DNA of 64,000 nt from Gemmatimonadales bacterium (GCA_036279355.1 DASUJH010000002.1:1-64000); one strand, 5' to 3'; positions 16,284 through 25,656 are shown, counted from the stretch's first letter. Made by a program: numbers and translations. Notes: generated from the letters alone by a model not told the origin.

Positions 16284-17504
16284 ATGAAGCGGATCGGCCT
16301 GGTTTGCTTGGGGCTCGTGCTGGGGTTGGCGAGCACCGCCCACGCGCAGCTCACGATGCAGATGACCAACGGTTGGAACTTCACGTTCTCCGGCAACGTG
16401 AACGCGTTCTTCATCTACCAACAGACAAAAGCGGCAGGCGGCGGACCGACGGTCGCGAAAGACCTCGGTGTCGGCACGGGCCTGCTTCCGGCATTCGCCG
16501 TGTTCGATGCCAAGGGCAAGGAAGGGAACGTCGACGTCGGCGTCCACTTTGGGTTCGCACCGCAGGTCGAGTTCGGCGGCCACAACGCGAGCTTCTTCGG
16601 GACCGACGCCGCGGGCGCCCAGATCGATATGCGTGAGGTGTACCTGACCGCCGGCGGCAGCTGGGGCCAGCTCCTCATGGGTAAGGAACTCGCGCTCTAT
16701 CAGCGCGGCAACATCCTCACCGACATGACCCTGTTCGGCGTCGGCGTCGGCGGCGCGGGCCGCGGCACCGCACTCGGCCGCATCGGCTACGGTTACCTGT
16801 ACCCCGACTTCCGCCCGCAGCTCACCTACTCGTCGCCGGCGGGGCGCCCGGGCCAGATCAGCATCGGTCTGTTCGATCCCATCCGGGTCGGCCCCTACAC
16901 CACCGCGGAGCTGCCGCGCGTGGAGGCCGAAGCGAACTGGGGCAGCAAGACGGGCGAGAACAGCAACGTCAAGATCTTCGTGAACGGCGCCGTACAGAGC
17001 ATGAAGAACGCCCCGAGCGGCGGTACCTCGCTGGCCTCGTATGGCGGGGGCGCCGGTATCGTGTTTGACGTGTCCGGCTTTGCGATCACCGGCTCGGGCT
17101 TCTGGTCCAAGGGCATGGGTTTCCTGCTCCAGGGTGACGGCATCGTCGGCGGCGCGAACTTTGACAACCAGGGCGTGAGCCCCATCCCCGATGGCAGTGG
17201 CAAGCAGCAGGGTCGCGCTTCGTTCGGCTACATCGGCCAGCTCACCTACAGCCCGCCCAACACGAAGTGGATCATCGGCGGCAGCTTCGGTGAGAACCGC
17301 CTGCGCCAGAACGATCAGGACAAGGCGGCCAGCGGCAATGACAACGAAATCCTGAAGGAACGTCTGATCGACGGGCAGATCACGTACAAGTGGACCAAGT
17401 CGCTCCGGTGGGTCGCCGAGTATGGGCACATCGACACGTATGCCGGCGGCGTCAAGACCACCAAGGGCAACCAGGGCTCACTCGGCATGATGCTGTTCTT
17501 CTAA
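16284..17504 (+). CDS. Outer-membrane porin-like beta-barrel
   Basis: A 406-residue protein with a clean signal peptide (MKRIGLVCLGLVLGLASTAHA, then Q). Alternating aromatic/polar strands follow and the C-terminus is a Phe-ended strand (SLGMMLFF), the insertion signal of outer-membrane barrels. Length and Gly-rich turns fit a 16-strand general or DcaP-like porin. ATG 16284 is preferred over 16212 because it begins the signal peptide and has GGGAAAGG just upstream. Following the OFA carrier, it may be the outer-membrane route for the same solutes; this is inferred. Confidence 0.85.
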   Translation: MKRIGLVCLGLVLGLASTAHAQLTMQMTNGWNFTFSGNVNAFFIYQQTKAAGGGPTVAKDLGVGTGLLPAFAVFDAKGKEGNVDVGVHFGFAPQVEFGGHNASFFGTDAAGAQIDMREVYLTAGGSWGQLLMGKELALYQRGNILTDMTLFGVGVGGAGRGTALGRIGYGYLYPDFRPQLTYSSPAGRPGQISIGLFDPIRVGPYTTAELPRVEAEANWGSKTGENSNVKIFVNGAVQSMKNAPSGGTSLASYGGGAGIVFDVSGFAITGSGFWSKGMGFLLQGDGIVGGANFDNQGVSPIPDGSGKQQGRASFGYIGQLTYSPPNTKWIIGGSFGENRLRQNDQDKAASGNDNEILKERLIDGQITYKWTKSLRWVAEYGHIDTYAGGVKTTKGNQGSLGMMLFF

Positions 17505-17528
17505 ATTCATACCCGCGTTGCAGCAGGG

Positions 17529-17567
17529 AGGGCGGCTGTTCCGGATGGAGCGGCCGCCCTTCTGCTT
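17529..17567 (+). terminator. Hairpin terminator after the porin gene
   Basis: AGGGCGGC (17529-17536) pairs with GCCGCCCT (17553-17560) around a 16-base loop, followed by a short pyrimidine-rich run (TCTGCTTT). It lies 25 bases past the porin stop. Confidence 0.65.
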
Positions 17568-17620
17568 TGCGCAAGATTAGATTCCACGCCACCTCCACCG
17601 CATTCGAGGACACCCGAGCG

Positions 17621-18046
17621 ATGCGCCCCCGATTCGTTCCCGTCGGCACCCTTGCCGCTCTTCTCGGAGCGTGCGCCGGCCACAGCTACTACACCACGGT
17701 GACCGCGACGCCGTCCGCCGGCCCGGCCGCGGCGATCGAATGCACGCGCTCCACGCTCACCAAGCTCGACTATCAGCCCAAGTCGTTCGATGAGCGGGAC
17801 CATCGCGTGACGGCGCAACAGATCAACGACTCGGTGAGTCGCCCGGAGCCGCAGTTCCGAAGGCTCCTCAACCAGATCGAAGTCGAGGCCAAACCGCGGG
17901 CGGACGGCAAGACGGGGTTGACCGTGAACGGGCACACGGTCGCCGAGTATTTCACGCACCGGGGGCCGACCTTCGTGGACGAGCCGTCTTCCGATCAGGT
18001 GAAGGAGGCCGTGCAAACCATCGTGCAAGCGTGTGGACAGCCCTAG
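17621..18046 (+). CDS. Putative lipoprotein of unknown function
   Basis: A 141-residue protein. The signal MRPRFVPVGTLAALLGACAG contains a lipobox-like LLGAC (Cys18). The mature part is a small alpha/beta domain with many charged residues and no recognised motif. It stands alone between the porin terminator and lipA. GAGGA lies upstream of the ATG. Function is unknown. Confidence 0.65.
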   Translation: MRPRFVPVGTLAALLGACAGHSYYTTVTATPSAGPAAAIECTRSTLTKLDYQPKSFDERDHRVTAQQINDSVSRPEPQFRRLLNQIEVEAKPRADGKTGLTVNGHTVAEYFTHRGPTFVDEPSSDQVKEAVQTIVQACGQP

Positions 18047-18142
18047 CACTCGGGCCGCCGTCCCATCGCTCGCCGTCGGGAAAGGCCCGGCCGGAGTAGA
18101 AACGCAGCACGGACTCCAGCTAGGTTTGAGCGGGATCGGTCC

Positions 18143-19102
18143 GTGTCGTTGACTCCGCTGGGAGGAGTGGTGCCGCAAGGTTTCAATCAGCTCGTGCAGC
18201 TCGCCGGCCCGGAGGTCGGCCGCGCTGGCGCGCTGTCCCCACCCCGCAAGCCATCGTGGCTCAAGGTACGAGCCCCTGGGGGCCCGGTGTACGCCGAGCT
18301 CAAGGCCATGATGCGCGAGCTGGGCCTCCACACGGTGTGCGAGGAGGCCCGCTGCCCCAACGTCGGCGAGTGTTGGGCACATCGCGCCGCCACCTTCATG
18401 ATCCTGGGCGACGTCTGCACCCGCAACTGCGCCTACTGCGCCGTGGCGCACGGGACGCCGGCACCGTACGACTCGGGCGAGCCCGTGCGCCTGGCCGAGG
18501 CCGTGGCACGCATGGGGCTCGAGCACGTCGTGATCACCTCGGTCGATCGCGACGACCTGCCGAATGGCGGCGCCGAAGTCTTTGCCGCCTGCGTCCGGGA
18601 AATCCGGCGGCGCCTGCCCGAGACTTCGGTCGAGGTGCTGATCCCCGACTTCAAGGGCTCCGAAGAGGCGCTCCGAATCGTGGTGGAGGCCGGCCCCGAC
18701 ATTCTGAATCACAATCTTGAGACGGCCGAGCGGCTCTACCGGCTGGCCCGACCCGGCGGCCGCTACGACCGTGCGCTCGAGCTCCTGGCGCGGGCGAGGC
18801 GGATGGTGCCGGAAGGGCTCACCAAGTCGGGCATCATTCTCGGCCTCGGCGAGGAGTGGGACGAGGTCCTCACCTGCCTGCGCGACCTGCGCCGGAGCGA
18901 CGTGGACATCGTGACGCTGGGGCAATATCTCCGCCCCTCGGACGGCCACCTTCCCATCGCCCGCTACTACACGCCCGACGAGTTCGCCGAGCTCAGGAGC
19001 ATCGGCCTCGCCATGGGCTTCGCGCACGTCGAGGCGAGCCCGCTCACCCGCTCGTCGTACCACGCATGGGACCAGGCGCGCGCCGTCCGGGAGGCGCGCT
19101 GA
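18143..19102 (+). CDS. lipA: Lipoyl synthase
   Basis: A 319-residue radical-SAM enzyme that inserts two sulfurs into octanoyl groups on carrier proteins. The auxiliary 4Fe-4S cluster motif is [12 protein letters not shown] (Cys66, 71, 77) and the radical-SAM CxxxCxxC is CTRNCAYC (Cys92, 96, 99). The C-terminal RSSYHA supplies the conserved Ser ligand. GTG 18143 is the start. The stop overlaps the E1 alpha ATG (TGATG). Co-location with pyruvate dehydrogenase and lipB puts lipoate assembly beside its main user. Confidence 0.97.
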   Translation: MSLTPLGGVVPQGFNQLVQLAGPEVGRAGALSPPRKPSWLKVRAPGGPVYAELKAMMRELGLHTVCEEARCPNVGECWAHRAATFMILGDVCTRNCAYCAVAHGTPAPYDSGEPVRLAEAVARMGLEHVVITSVDRDDLPNGGAEVFAACVREIRRRLPETSVEVLIPDFKGSEEALRIVVEAGPDILNHNLETAERLYRLARPGGRYDRALELLARARRMVPEGLTKSGIILGLGEEWDEVLTCLRDLRRSDVDIVTLGQYLRPSDGHLPIARYYTPDEFAELRSIGLAMGFAHVEASPLTRSSYHAWDQARAVREAR

Positions 19103-20226
19103 TGGCGGGCACCGCCGCCCGCCGCCACCAACGTGCGCCCTCGCGCCAGGCCGACGCGGCCCGTGCGGAAGAGTACCGCGGCTGGCTGCGCGAGATGCTG
19201 CTCATCCGCCGCTTCGAAGAAAAGGCCGGCGAAGCGTACAGTCTGGGCAAGATCGGTGGGTTCTGCCATCTCTACATCGGCCAGGAAGCGGTGGCCGTCG
19301 GCAGCATCGCGGCGCTCCGCCCCGACGATTACATCGTCTGCTCCTACCGCGAGCACGGGCACGCGCTGGCCCGGGGGATTCCGCCGCGCGCCGTCATGGC
19401 GGAGCTCTTCGGCAAGGCGCCCGGCACCTCGCGCGGCAAGGGTGGCTCGATGCACCTGTTCGACGTGGGCCGCGGTTTCCTCGGCGGCCACGCGATCGTG
19501 GGCGCGCACATCCCGCTCGCCACGGGCATGGCGTTCGCCATCAAGTACCGCGACACCGACCAGGTGACGGTTTGTTACTTCGGCGAGGCGGCAGTGAACA
19601 ACGGCGCCTTTCACGAGGCGCTCAACATGGCGGCGCTCTGGAAGCTCCCCTGCGTCTATCTCTGCGAGAACAACCGCTACGGCATGGGTACCGCACTCGA
19701 GCGGGCGAGCGCTATCTACGACATCTCGGAGCGGGCCTCGTCGTACGACATGATCAACGAGGTGGTGGACGGCCAGGACGTGCTCACGATGAAGAACGCC
19801 ATGGACCGCGCGGTGGAGCGAGCCCGCACGCAAAAAGCGCCGACGCTGCTCGAGGTCCGCACCTACCGCTTCATGGGCCACTCGATGTCCGACCCGATTC
19901 ACGGCCACTACCGCACGCGCGAGGAAGTCGAGGAGCACCGGAAGCGCGACCCGGTCGCACTCTGGTCGCATCGCCTGATCGACGAGGGCATCATGGACGA
20001 GGCCGCCATCCGCGCGCTCGACGCCGAGGTCGTGACCGAGGTGGCCGACGCGTACGAGTTCGCCGAGAACGCGCCGGAGCCGGAGGGGTCGGAACTCTAC
20101 ACGGACGTGTATGCCGGCGAGGCGGACGAGCGGACGGGCGGACAGGCGGACGGCTCCGCGCAGGGAGAGGCGCCGTCCGAGGGAGCCACGGACCGCCTGT
20201 CCGCCCGTCCGCCTATCCGCCTGTGA
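19102..20226 (+). CDS. pdhA: Pyruvate dehydrogenase E1 component, alpha subunit
   Basis: A 374-residue ThDP-dependent subunit. [16 protein letters not shown], then the phosphorylation-loop-like region YREHGHAL, and [12 protein letters not shown] are characteristic. The Mg/ThDP motif reads [15 protein letters not shown] (from Gly161), with Glu162 where most homologues have Asp. The fold ends near residue 335; residues 340-374 are an Arg/Gly/Asp-rich tail encoded by an inverted repeat (20120-20222). It should work with the beta subunit that overlaps its stop by GTGA. The tail looks like a late addition rather than part of the enzyme. Confidence 0.95.
   Translation: MAGTAARRHQRAPSRQADAARAEEYRGWLREMLLIRRFEEKAGEAYSLGKIGGFCHLYIGQEAVAVGSIAALRPDDYIVCSYREHGHALARGIPPRAVMAELFGKAPGTSRGKGGSMHLFDVGRGFLGGHAIVGAHIPLATGMAFAIKYRDTDQVTVCYFGEAAVNNGAFHEALNMAALWKLPCVYLCENNRYGMGTALERASAIYDISERASSYDMINEVVDGQDVLTMKNAMDRAVERARTQKAPTLLEVRTYRFMGHSMSDPIHGHYRTREEVEEHRKRDPVALWSHRLIDEGIMDEAAIRALDAEVVTEVADAYEFAENAPEPEGSELYTDVYAGEADERTGGQADGSAQGEAPSEGATDRLSARPPIRL
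20120..20222. repeat. Inverted repeat of short tandem units inside the E1 alpha 3' end
   Basis: The 30-base arm at 20120-20149 (units of GGCGGACxg) is the reverse complement of 20193-20222 at 27 of 30 positions, with a 43-base centre. The right arm ends directly at the E1 beta GTG. The stretch GAGCCAC-GACCGCCTGTCCG (20183-20203) matches 59059-59079 at 20 of 21 bases, which makes this and the tRNA-spacer element members of one repeat family. Confidence 0.85.
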
Positions 20227-21203
20227 CCACCCTCACCTACCGCGACGCCCTCAACGCCGCGCTCCGCGAGGAGATGCGGCGTGACCCGAACGTCTTCCTC
20301 ATGGGCGAGGAGGTCGGGGTCTATCAGGGCGCGTACAAGGTGAGCCGCGGATTGCTCGACGAGTTCGGCCCGATGCGCGTGGTGGACACGCCGATCACCG
20401 AGCTCGGCTTTGCCGGCGTCGGCGTGGGCGCGGCCATGGTCGGGCTCCGCCCGGTGATCGAGTTCATGACCTGGAACTTTGCGCTGCTCGCCATCGATCA
20501 ACTGGTCAACTCGGCCGCGAAGATGCGCTACATGTCCGCGGGCCAGGTGGGCGTGCCCGCTGTGTTCCGCGGCCCGGGCGGCGCCGCGCTACAACTCGGC
20601 GCGCAGCATTCGCAGGCGTTCGAGGCGTACTACGCGCACATCCCCGGCCTCAAGGTGGTGATGCCGGCAACCCCGGCAGACGCCAAGGGACTGCTGAAGA
20701 GCGCCATCCGCGATCCCGACCCCGTCGTGTTCATCGAAGGTGAGATGCTCTACAACGTGAAGGGCGAGGTACCGGACGGCGAGCAGGTGATCCCGCTCGG
20801 GCTGGCGGACATAAAGCGCGCCGGGCGCGACGTCACGATCGTGTGCCACTCGAAGAGTGTGGCGGTGTCGCTGCGCGCCGCCGAGCAGCTCGCGGCCGAA
20901 GGCATCGAGGCGGAGGTGGTGGACCTCCGCACCATACGCCCGCTCGACGAGGCGACGGTGCTCGAGTCGGTCGCGCACACCCACCGGTGCGTGGTGGTGG
21001 AGGAGGGCTGGCACTTTGCGGGCGTGGGCGCGCAGGTGGTGGACGTGGTCCAGCGAGACGCCTTCGACCAGCTCGACGCGCCGGTGTTGCGGGTGACCGG
21101 CGCGGATGTCCCGATGCCGTACAACAAGTTTCTCGAGCGCGCGGCCAAGGCGGACCCGGAGAAGGTCGTCGGGGCGGTGCGCGACGTGCTCTACCAGAGC
21201 TGA
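20223..21203 (+). CDS. pdhB: Pyruvate dehydrogenase E1 component, beta subunit
   Basis: A 326-residue transketolase-like subunit. [20 protein letters not shown] at the N-terminus, [17 protein letters not shown] and the C-terminal transketolase domain ([27 protein letters not shown]) match E1 beta throughout. GTG 20223 overlaps the alpha stop. It forms the alpha2beta2 E1 that decarboxylates pyruvate and transfers the acetyl group to lipoyl-E2. The 15-base gap to E2 indicates the same operon. Confidence 0.96.
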   Translation: MTTLTYRDALNAALREEMRRDPNVFLMGEEVGVYQGAYKVSRGLLDEFGPMRVVDTPITELGFAGVGVGAAMVGLRPVIEFMTWNFALLAIDQLVNSAAKMRYMSAGQVGVPAVFRGPGGAALQLGAQHSQAFEAYYAHIPGLKVVMPATPADAKGLLKSAIRDPDPVVFIEGEMLYNVKGEVPDGEQVIPLGLADIKRAGRDVTIVCHSKSVAVSLRAAEQLAAEGIEAEVVDLRTIRPLDEATVLESVAHTHRCVVVEEGWHFAGVGAQVVDVVQRDAFDQLDAPVLRVTGADVPMPYNKFLERAAKADPEKVVGAVRDVLYQS

Positions 21204-21218
21204 GCGAGGCCGCGCCCG

Positions 21219-22589
21219 ATGGCAACGAAGGTCGTGATGGAGGCGCTCTCGCCCACGATGGAGGAAGGCCGCCTGGTCGAGTGGAAGAAGCAGCCGGGCG
21301 ACGCGGTGGCCGTGGGCGACGTACTGGCCGAAGTCGAGACCGACAAAGCGGTGATGGAGCTGGCGGCGCGGGTGGGAGGCACGTTGCTCCGCCACACCAT
21401 CGAGGAAGGCGCGACGGTGCCGGTATCGGCCGAGGTGGCGCTCATCGGGTCGCCGGGGGAGGAGATCCCGCCGCCGCCGCAGGTCACGCCGGACGACGTC
21501 ACCGCGCGCGCGCGGACGGCGGAACGCGTGCTCGCCGCGCCCGATGCGGAGGCGACGCAGCCCTCGCCGGGGCGCGACCGGCCGGTGTCGATGCCGCCGG
21601 CGGCGCCCGCGCGCGCTGTGACCGAATCAGCGCCGCCCCTGGCACCGACCGCCGCGGCGCGAGCTACTCCAGCAGCGCCGGCGCCGCCGAGCGGGGGCCG
21701 ATTGAGGGCATCCCCGCTGGCGCGCCGCATTGCCGCTGAGCGCGGCCTCGATCTCGCGCGGGTGCAAGGGAGCGGACCCGAGGGGCGGGTGGTGGCGCGC
21801 GATCTCGACGGCGTGGGCGCCGCACCCGCCGCGTCCGGCACCGCCCGCGGGGCCGCCGTTGCGCGCCCTGCGCGTATCGCGTTCCCCGCCGAAGGTTTCA
21901 CCGATCAGCCGCTCACGCAGATGCGCCGCGCCATCGCGCGCCGGCTGGTGCAGTCCATCGGCCCGATCCCGACGTTCTATCTCACTGCCGAAGCGGACAT
22001 GGAGCGCGTGACCGAGGCGCGCGCGGCGCTGCTCGAGGCCGCGGCCGACGGCCCCTCGGCCGCCGTCAAGGTGTCGTTCAACGACGTCATCCTCAAGGCG
22101 GTCGCCACGGCGCTCCGCCAGCACCCGATGTGCAACGCGTGGTGGGAGGACGACCGCATCCGCCTCTGGCACGACGTGCATCTGGGCGTGGCGGTGGCGA
22201 TCGAGGACGGGCTCATTACACCGGTCATCCGCCACGCCGACCAGAAGTCGCTGCGCGAAATCGCGGCCGAAGCGGGGGAGCTTGCCGCACGCGCGCGCGC
22301 GCGGCGCCTTGCCCCGGACGAATACACCGGCGCCACCTTTTCGGTCTCCAACCTCGGCATGCTCGGCATCGACGAGTTCACCGCGATCATCAATCCGCCG
22401 GAGGCGGCCATTCTCGCGGTGGGCCGGATCGAGGAGCGCCCGGTGGCGCACGGGGGGCAGGTGGCACTCCGGCGGCGCATGCGGATGACGCTCTCCTGCG
22501 ACCATCGCGTCATCGACGGCGCCACCGGCGCCCGGTTCCTGCAGACCCTCACGGGCATGCTGGAAAACCCACTCGCGCTGGTCTGGTAA
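21219..22589 (+). CDS. pdhC: Dihydrolipoamide acetyltransferase (PDH E2)
   Basis: A 456-residue E2. Residues 1-76 are a single lipoyl domain with the modified Lys43 in ETDKAVMELAA. An Ala/Pro-rich flexible linker spans about 85-160, the peripheral-subunit-binding domain about 160-197 (RASPLARRIAAERGLDL), and the catalytic acyltransferase domain about 225-456 with the DHRVIDGATGA active-site His. It forms the core that links E1 and E3. Upstream lipA and downstream lipB supply its lipoyl group. Confidence 0.96.
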   Translation: MATKVVMEALSPTMEEGRLVEWKKQPGDAVAVGDVLAEVETDKAVMELAARVGGTLLRHTIEEGATVPVSAEVALIGSPGEEIPPPPQVTPDDVTARARTAERVLAAPDAEATQPSPGRDRPVSMPPAAPARAVTESAPPLAPTAAARATPAAPAPPSGGRLRASPLARRIAAERGLDLARVQGSGPEGRVVARDLDGVGAAPAASGTARGAAVARPARIAFPAEGFTDQPLTQMRRAIARRLVQSIGPIPTFYLTAEADMERVTEARAALLEAAADGPSAAVKVSFNDVILKAVATALRQHPMCNAWWEDDRIRLWHDVHLGVAVAIEDGLITPVIRHADQKSLREIAAEAGELAARARARRLAPDEYTGATFSVSNLGMLGIDEFTAIINPPEAAILAVGRIEERPVAHGGQVALRRRMRMTLSCDHRVIDGATGARFLQTLTGMLENPLALVW

Positions 22590-22609
22590 CTGGTCCTCGG
22601 AGGCAATTC

Positions 22610-24010
22610 GTGGCGACGAACTTCGATGTGATTGTCGTAGGTGGCGGCCCCGCGGGCTACGTGTGCGCGATCCGCTGCGCCCAGCTCGGCTTCACCACCG
22701 CGGTGGTGGAGCGCGACAAGCTGGGCGGAGTCTGTGTCAATATCGGCTGCATTCCGACCAAGGCGCTGCTCCACAGCGCGGCGGCGGCCAACCTCATACG
22801 CCACGACGCACGCGACCTCGGCATCGACATCGGCGGCGAGCCCAAGACCGACTACGGCGTCGCCATGCGGCGGTCACGCAAGATCTCCGACCAGAACTCG
22901 AAGGGCGTCGAGTTCCTGATGAAGAAGCACAAGATCACGGTGATCCGGGGAACCGGCGTACTCGAGCGGGGGCGCCGGGTGAAAGTCGGGAGCGACGTCC
23001 ACGAGGCGAAACGCGCGGTCGTGCTCGCGGCCGGGTCGCGGGTCAAGGGGCTGCCGCAGCTTGGGCTCGAGCTCAACCAGACTACGGTCATCAGCTCGGA
23101 TGACGCCCTTTTCCTGGAGCAGGCGCCGGCTTCGCTGGCCATCGTGGGCGCCGGCGCCGTCGGGTGCGAGTTCGCCGACATCTTCAACGCCTTCGGCACC
23201 AAGGTGACGCTCATCGAAGCGCTGCCTCGAATTCTGCCGCTGGAGGATGCGGAGTCCTCCGAGGCGCTCGCCAAGAGCTTCAAGCGGCGCGGCATTGCGA
23301 TGCACGCGGGGGCCAAGATCACCCGCGCCACCGTCGGCAAGCAGAAGGTCACCCTCGAGTTCGAGGCCGGGGGCAAGGCGGAAAAGCTGGAAGCGGAACG
23401 CGTGCTGATGGCGGCCGGCCGCGCGGTGAACGGCGAAAACCTGGGGCTCGCGGCGGCGGGAGTCGAGCTTACCGAGCGCGGATTCGTCAAGGTGAATCCG
23501 GCGAGTCTCGAGACCACGTCCCCCGGCGTGTACTGCATCGGCGACCTCGCGGGGCCCCCGATGCTCGCCCACAAGGGCAGCCGCGAGGGCGTCCACGTGG
23601 CGGAGGTGCTCGCGGGCCATCCGCCGAAGGCGATCGACTACACCAACGTGCCGAGCGTCACCTACTGCCATCCGGAGGTGGCGAGCGTGGGCCTCACCGA
23701 GGAGCAGGCAAAGCAGAAGGGCTACGCCGTCCAGGTGGGACGCTTCCCATTCAGCGCCAACGGCCGCGCCCGCACCGCCGGCGAGACGGACGGCCTGGTG
23801 AAGATCATCCGCGACACCAAATACGGCGAGATCGTAGGAGCCCACATCGTGGGCGCGCACGCGTCGGAGATCATCCACGAGCTGGTGGTGGCGCGAACCA
23901 ACGAGTACACGGTGGAGGAAGTGGACCTCGCCATCCACGCCCATCCCACGCTCTCCGAGGCGATCGCGGAGGCGGCGCTCGACTCGATGGGGCGCGTGAT
24001 CCACATCTGA
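22610..24010 (+). CDS. lpdA: Dihydrolipoyl dehydrogenase (PDH E3)
   Basis: A 466-residue FAD disulfide oxidoreductase. The FAD motif is VVGGGPAGYVCAIRCAQLG, the redox disulfide is GGVCVNIGCIPTKALL (Cys42, Cys47), the NAD motif is VGAGAVGCEFA, and the C-terminal HAHPTLSEA supplies the catalytic His/Glu. It reoxidises dihydrolipoamide with NAD+. The GTG at 22610 has GGAGG seven bases upstream, the best ribosome site in this operon. Confidence 0.97.
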   Translation: MATNFDVIVVGGGPAGYVCAIRCAQLGFTTAVVERDKLGGVCVNIGCIPTKALLHSAAAANLIRHDARDLGIDIGGEPKTDYGVAMRRSRKISDQNSKGVEFLMKKHKITVIRGTGVLERGRRVKVGSDVHEAKRAVVLAAGSRVKGLPQLGLELNQTTVISSDDALFLEQAPASLAIVGAGAVGCEFADIFNAFGTKVTLIEALPRILPLEDAESSEALAKSFKRRGIAMHAGAKITRATVGKQKVTLEFEAGGKAEKLEAERVLMAAGRAVNGENLGLAAAGVELTERGFVKVNPASLETTSPGVYCIGDLAGPPMLAHKGSREGVHVAEVLAGHPPKAIDYTNVPSVTYCHPEVASVGLTEEQAKQKGYAVQVGRFPFSANGRARTAGETDGLVKIIRDTKYGEIVGAHIVGAHASEIIHELVVARTNEYTVEEVDLAIHAHPTLSEAIAEAALDSMGRVIHI

Positions 24011-24063
24011 GGCCGGTCCGGCTCGCGCTCACGGGTGCGGGTGCCGGCGCCGGCACCGGCACC

Positions 24064-24405
24064 TTGATCGTGACGCTCACGGTGTACGTCGTTGATCTGC
24101 TCCGACCCCGCGGCGCGCACGAGATGGTGGCCGGCCGGCTGGCGCTCTTCTTCGCGGGCGGCACGCTGGGTGGCATTTTGCTCGCGGCGCTCGTCACCTG
24201 GGTATTGCTGGCGCCGATCGCCTCATATTACCGGCGCGGCGGCCTTTCGATCGTGAGCAGCTTCGCCACCGTAATCCTGATGGTCGTGACGCTTCCGATC
24301 CACGAACTGTTCGGCCGCGCCGGCCTCGCGGCGCTCGCGAGCGCATGTTTCGTCCTGGCACTCGCGCTGGCCGTGCTCGCCCGCAGGGCGGCGGCCGCGC
24401 CGTGA
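24064..24405 (+). CDS. Small multi-pass membrane protein between E3 and lipB
   Basis: About 113 residues from TTG 24064, with four hydrophobic stretches and an Arg/Ala-rich tail. The open frame extends back to a CTG that overlaps the E3 stop (CTGA at 24007-24010) and would add a hydrophobic Gly/Ala/Thr stretch; the true start is therefore unclear. An ATG at 24124 would lose the first helix. The stop overlaps the lipB GTG, which supports real translation. Function is unknown. Its place inside the PDH/lipoate operon is the only clue. Confidence 0.6.
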   Translation: MIVTLTVYVVDLLRPRGAHEMVAGRLALFFAGGTLGGILLAALVTWVLLAPIASYYRRGGLSIVSSFATVILMVVTLPIHELFGRAGLAALASACFVLALALAVLARRAAAAP

Positions 24406-25118
24406 ACCCCCTTCAGGTGCTCGATCTCGGCCGGCGGCCGTATGCGCCCGTGCTCAACATGCAGCGCGCGCTTTGCCGCGCGCGAATCGAAGGCACCCTC
24501 ACCGACGACGTGCTGCTGCTCGTGGAGCACGACTCGGTCGTCACGCTGGGCCGCGGCGCCCGTGCCACGAGCCTCCCGCTGCCGCCTGACGAGCTTCGGC
24601 GGCGCGGCATCGCAGTCGAGGACGCCGAGCGCGGCGGCGACGTGACCTGGCACGGCCCCGGCCAACTGGTGGGCTACCCGATCCTCGATCTCGCGCGGCA
24701 CCGGCAGGACGTGCACTGGTACCTGCGCCAGCTCGAGGCGGCGCTGATCGACGCGCTCGCGCGCCTTGATGTGCACGGCGAGCGGGCCGCCGGCCTCACC
24801 GGCGTGTGGACGGCCGGGCGCAAGATCGCGAGCATCGGCATCCATGTGAAGCGGTGGGTGACGCTGCACGGGTTCGCGCTCAACGTCGTGGGCGATCTCG
24901 GCCCGTTCGAGCTGATCGTGCCGTGCGGCATCGCGGGCGTGCGGATGACGAACGTTGCGGCGGAGCGAGGCGGCGGCGACAACCCAGCGGCGCTCTGGCG
25001 CGAGACGCGCGCGGAAGTGGTTGCCGCGATCGGCCGCGCGTTTTCACTCGAGCCCATGGCGGCCGCGCTCGACGGTTGCCTTCTGCGCGCGACCCGACCA
25101 TCCTCCCTCCATGGCTGA
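24402..25118 (+). CDS. lipB: Octanoyl-ACP:protein N-octanoyltransferase
   Basis: A 238-residue enzyme that moves octanoate from acyl carrier protein to lipoyl domains, the step before LipA. The family motifs RGGDVTWHGPGQLVGYPI (78-95), the catalytic Lys141 in GRKIASIGIHV and the nucleophile Cys175 in IVPCGIAGVRMT are all present. GTG 24402 overlaps the preceding stop (GTGA). With lipA at the other end of the cluster, the operon encodes the complete de novo lipoylation route. Confidence 0.96.
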   Translation: MNPLQVLDLGRRPYAPVLNMQRALCRARIEGTLTDDVLLLVEHDSVVTLGRGARATSLPLPPDELRRRGIAVEDAERGGDVTWHGPGQLVGYPILDLARHRQDVHWYLRQLEAALIDALARLDVHGERAAGLTGVWTAGRKIASIGIHVKRWVTLHGFALNVVGDLGPFELIVPCGIAGVRMTNVAAERGGGDNPAALWRETRAEVVAAIGRAFSLEPMAAALDGCLLRATRPSSLHG

Positions 25119-25656
25119 AGTGTCACGGCGGCCGACCCCTGAGGTGCAGGCCGATCAGCGGGTCGGCGAGATCCTCCGCGCGGCCGAGAGCTGGTCCCGG
25201 GAAGCGCCGACCGCATTGTTCCCCGCCATCCGCGCCGTGTGCATCCGGCTCGCGGAGATGGTGGCCGACCAGCGCCACTACCTGGCGCCGCTACCCGAGC
25301 CGCAGGAGTCGGAGCGCCGCGCCGTGCTCACGCTGGTCGCCGACAAACTCCGCTCGCCCGCGGTGACCCGCGGACTCGATTCCCACCTCAAGGTGCTCGA
25401 GGAAATGGAGCTGCGCTCGACCGGCTCCTGGGCCACTGTGGACCACGCCCAGACCGAGTGGATCACGACGGCCATCCGGTATCTCGAGCGCAAGGCCGCC
25501 GAACTGCCCGCGCCCGAGCGTCCCGACCCCTATTGGGCCGACGACGTGGTCGCGGGTATCATCGCCTCGGTGCGGGCGCTCATCGGCGTGGACGAGCTGC
25601 ACGCCCGCACCGAGGCGCGGTACTCAGGACCGGTGCGGCGGGAGCCCCAGGACTAG
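25111..25656 (+). CDS. Helical protein of unknown function downstream of lipB
   Basis: A 181-residue soluble, helix-rich protein with no signal peptide or Cys cluster. The most distinctive stretches are ATVDHAQTEWITTAIRYLER and PYWADDVVAGIIASVRAL. I do not recognise it. The ATG at 25111 overlaps the lipB end by eight bases, with TCCTCCCTCC rather than a purine-rich ribosome site upstream, so translation may depend on coupling to lipB. Its stop overlaps the stop of the convergent peptidase gene by two bases. Confidence 0.7.
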   Translation: MAEVSRRPTPEVQADQRVGEILRAAESWSREAPTALFPAIRAVCIRLAEMVADQRHYLAPLPEPQESERRAVLTLVADKLRSPAVTRGLDSHLKVLEEMELRSTGSWATVDHAQTEWITTAIRYLERKAAELPAPERPDPYWADDVVAGIIASVRALIGVDELHARTEARYSGPVRREPQD

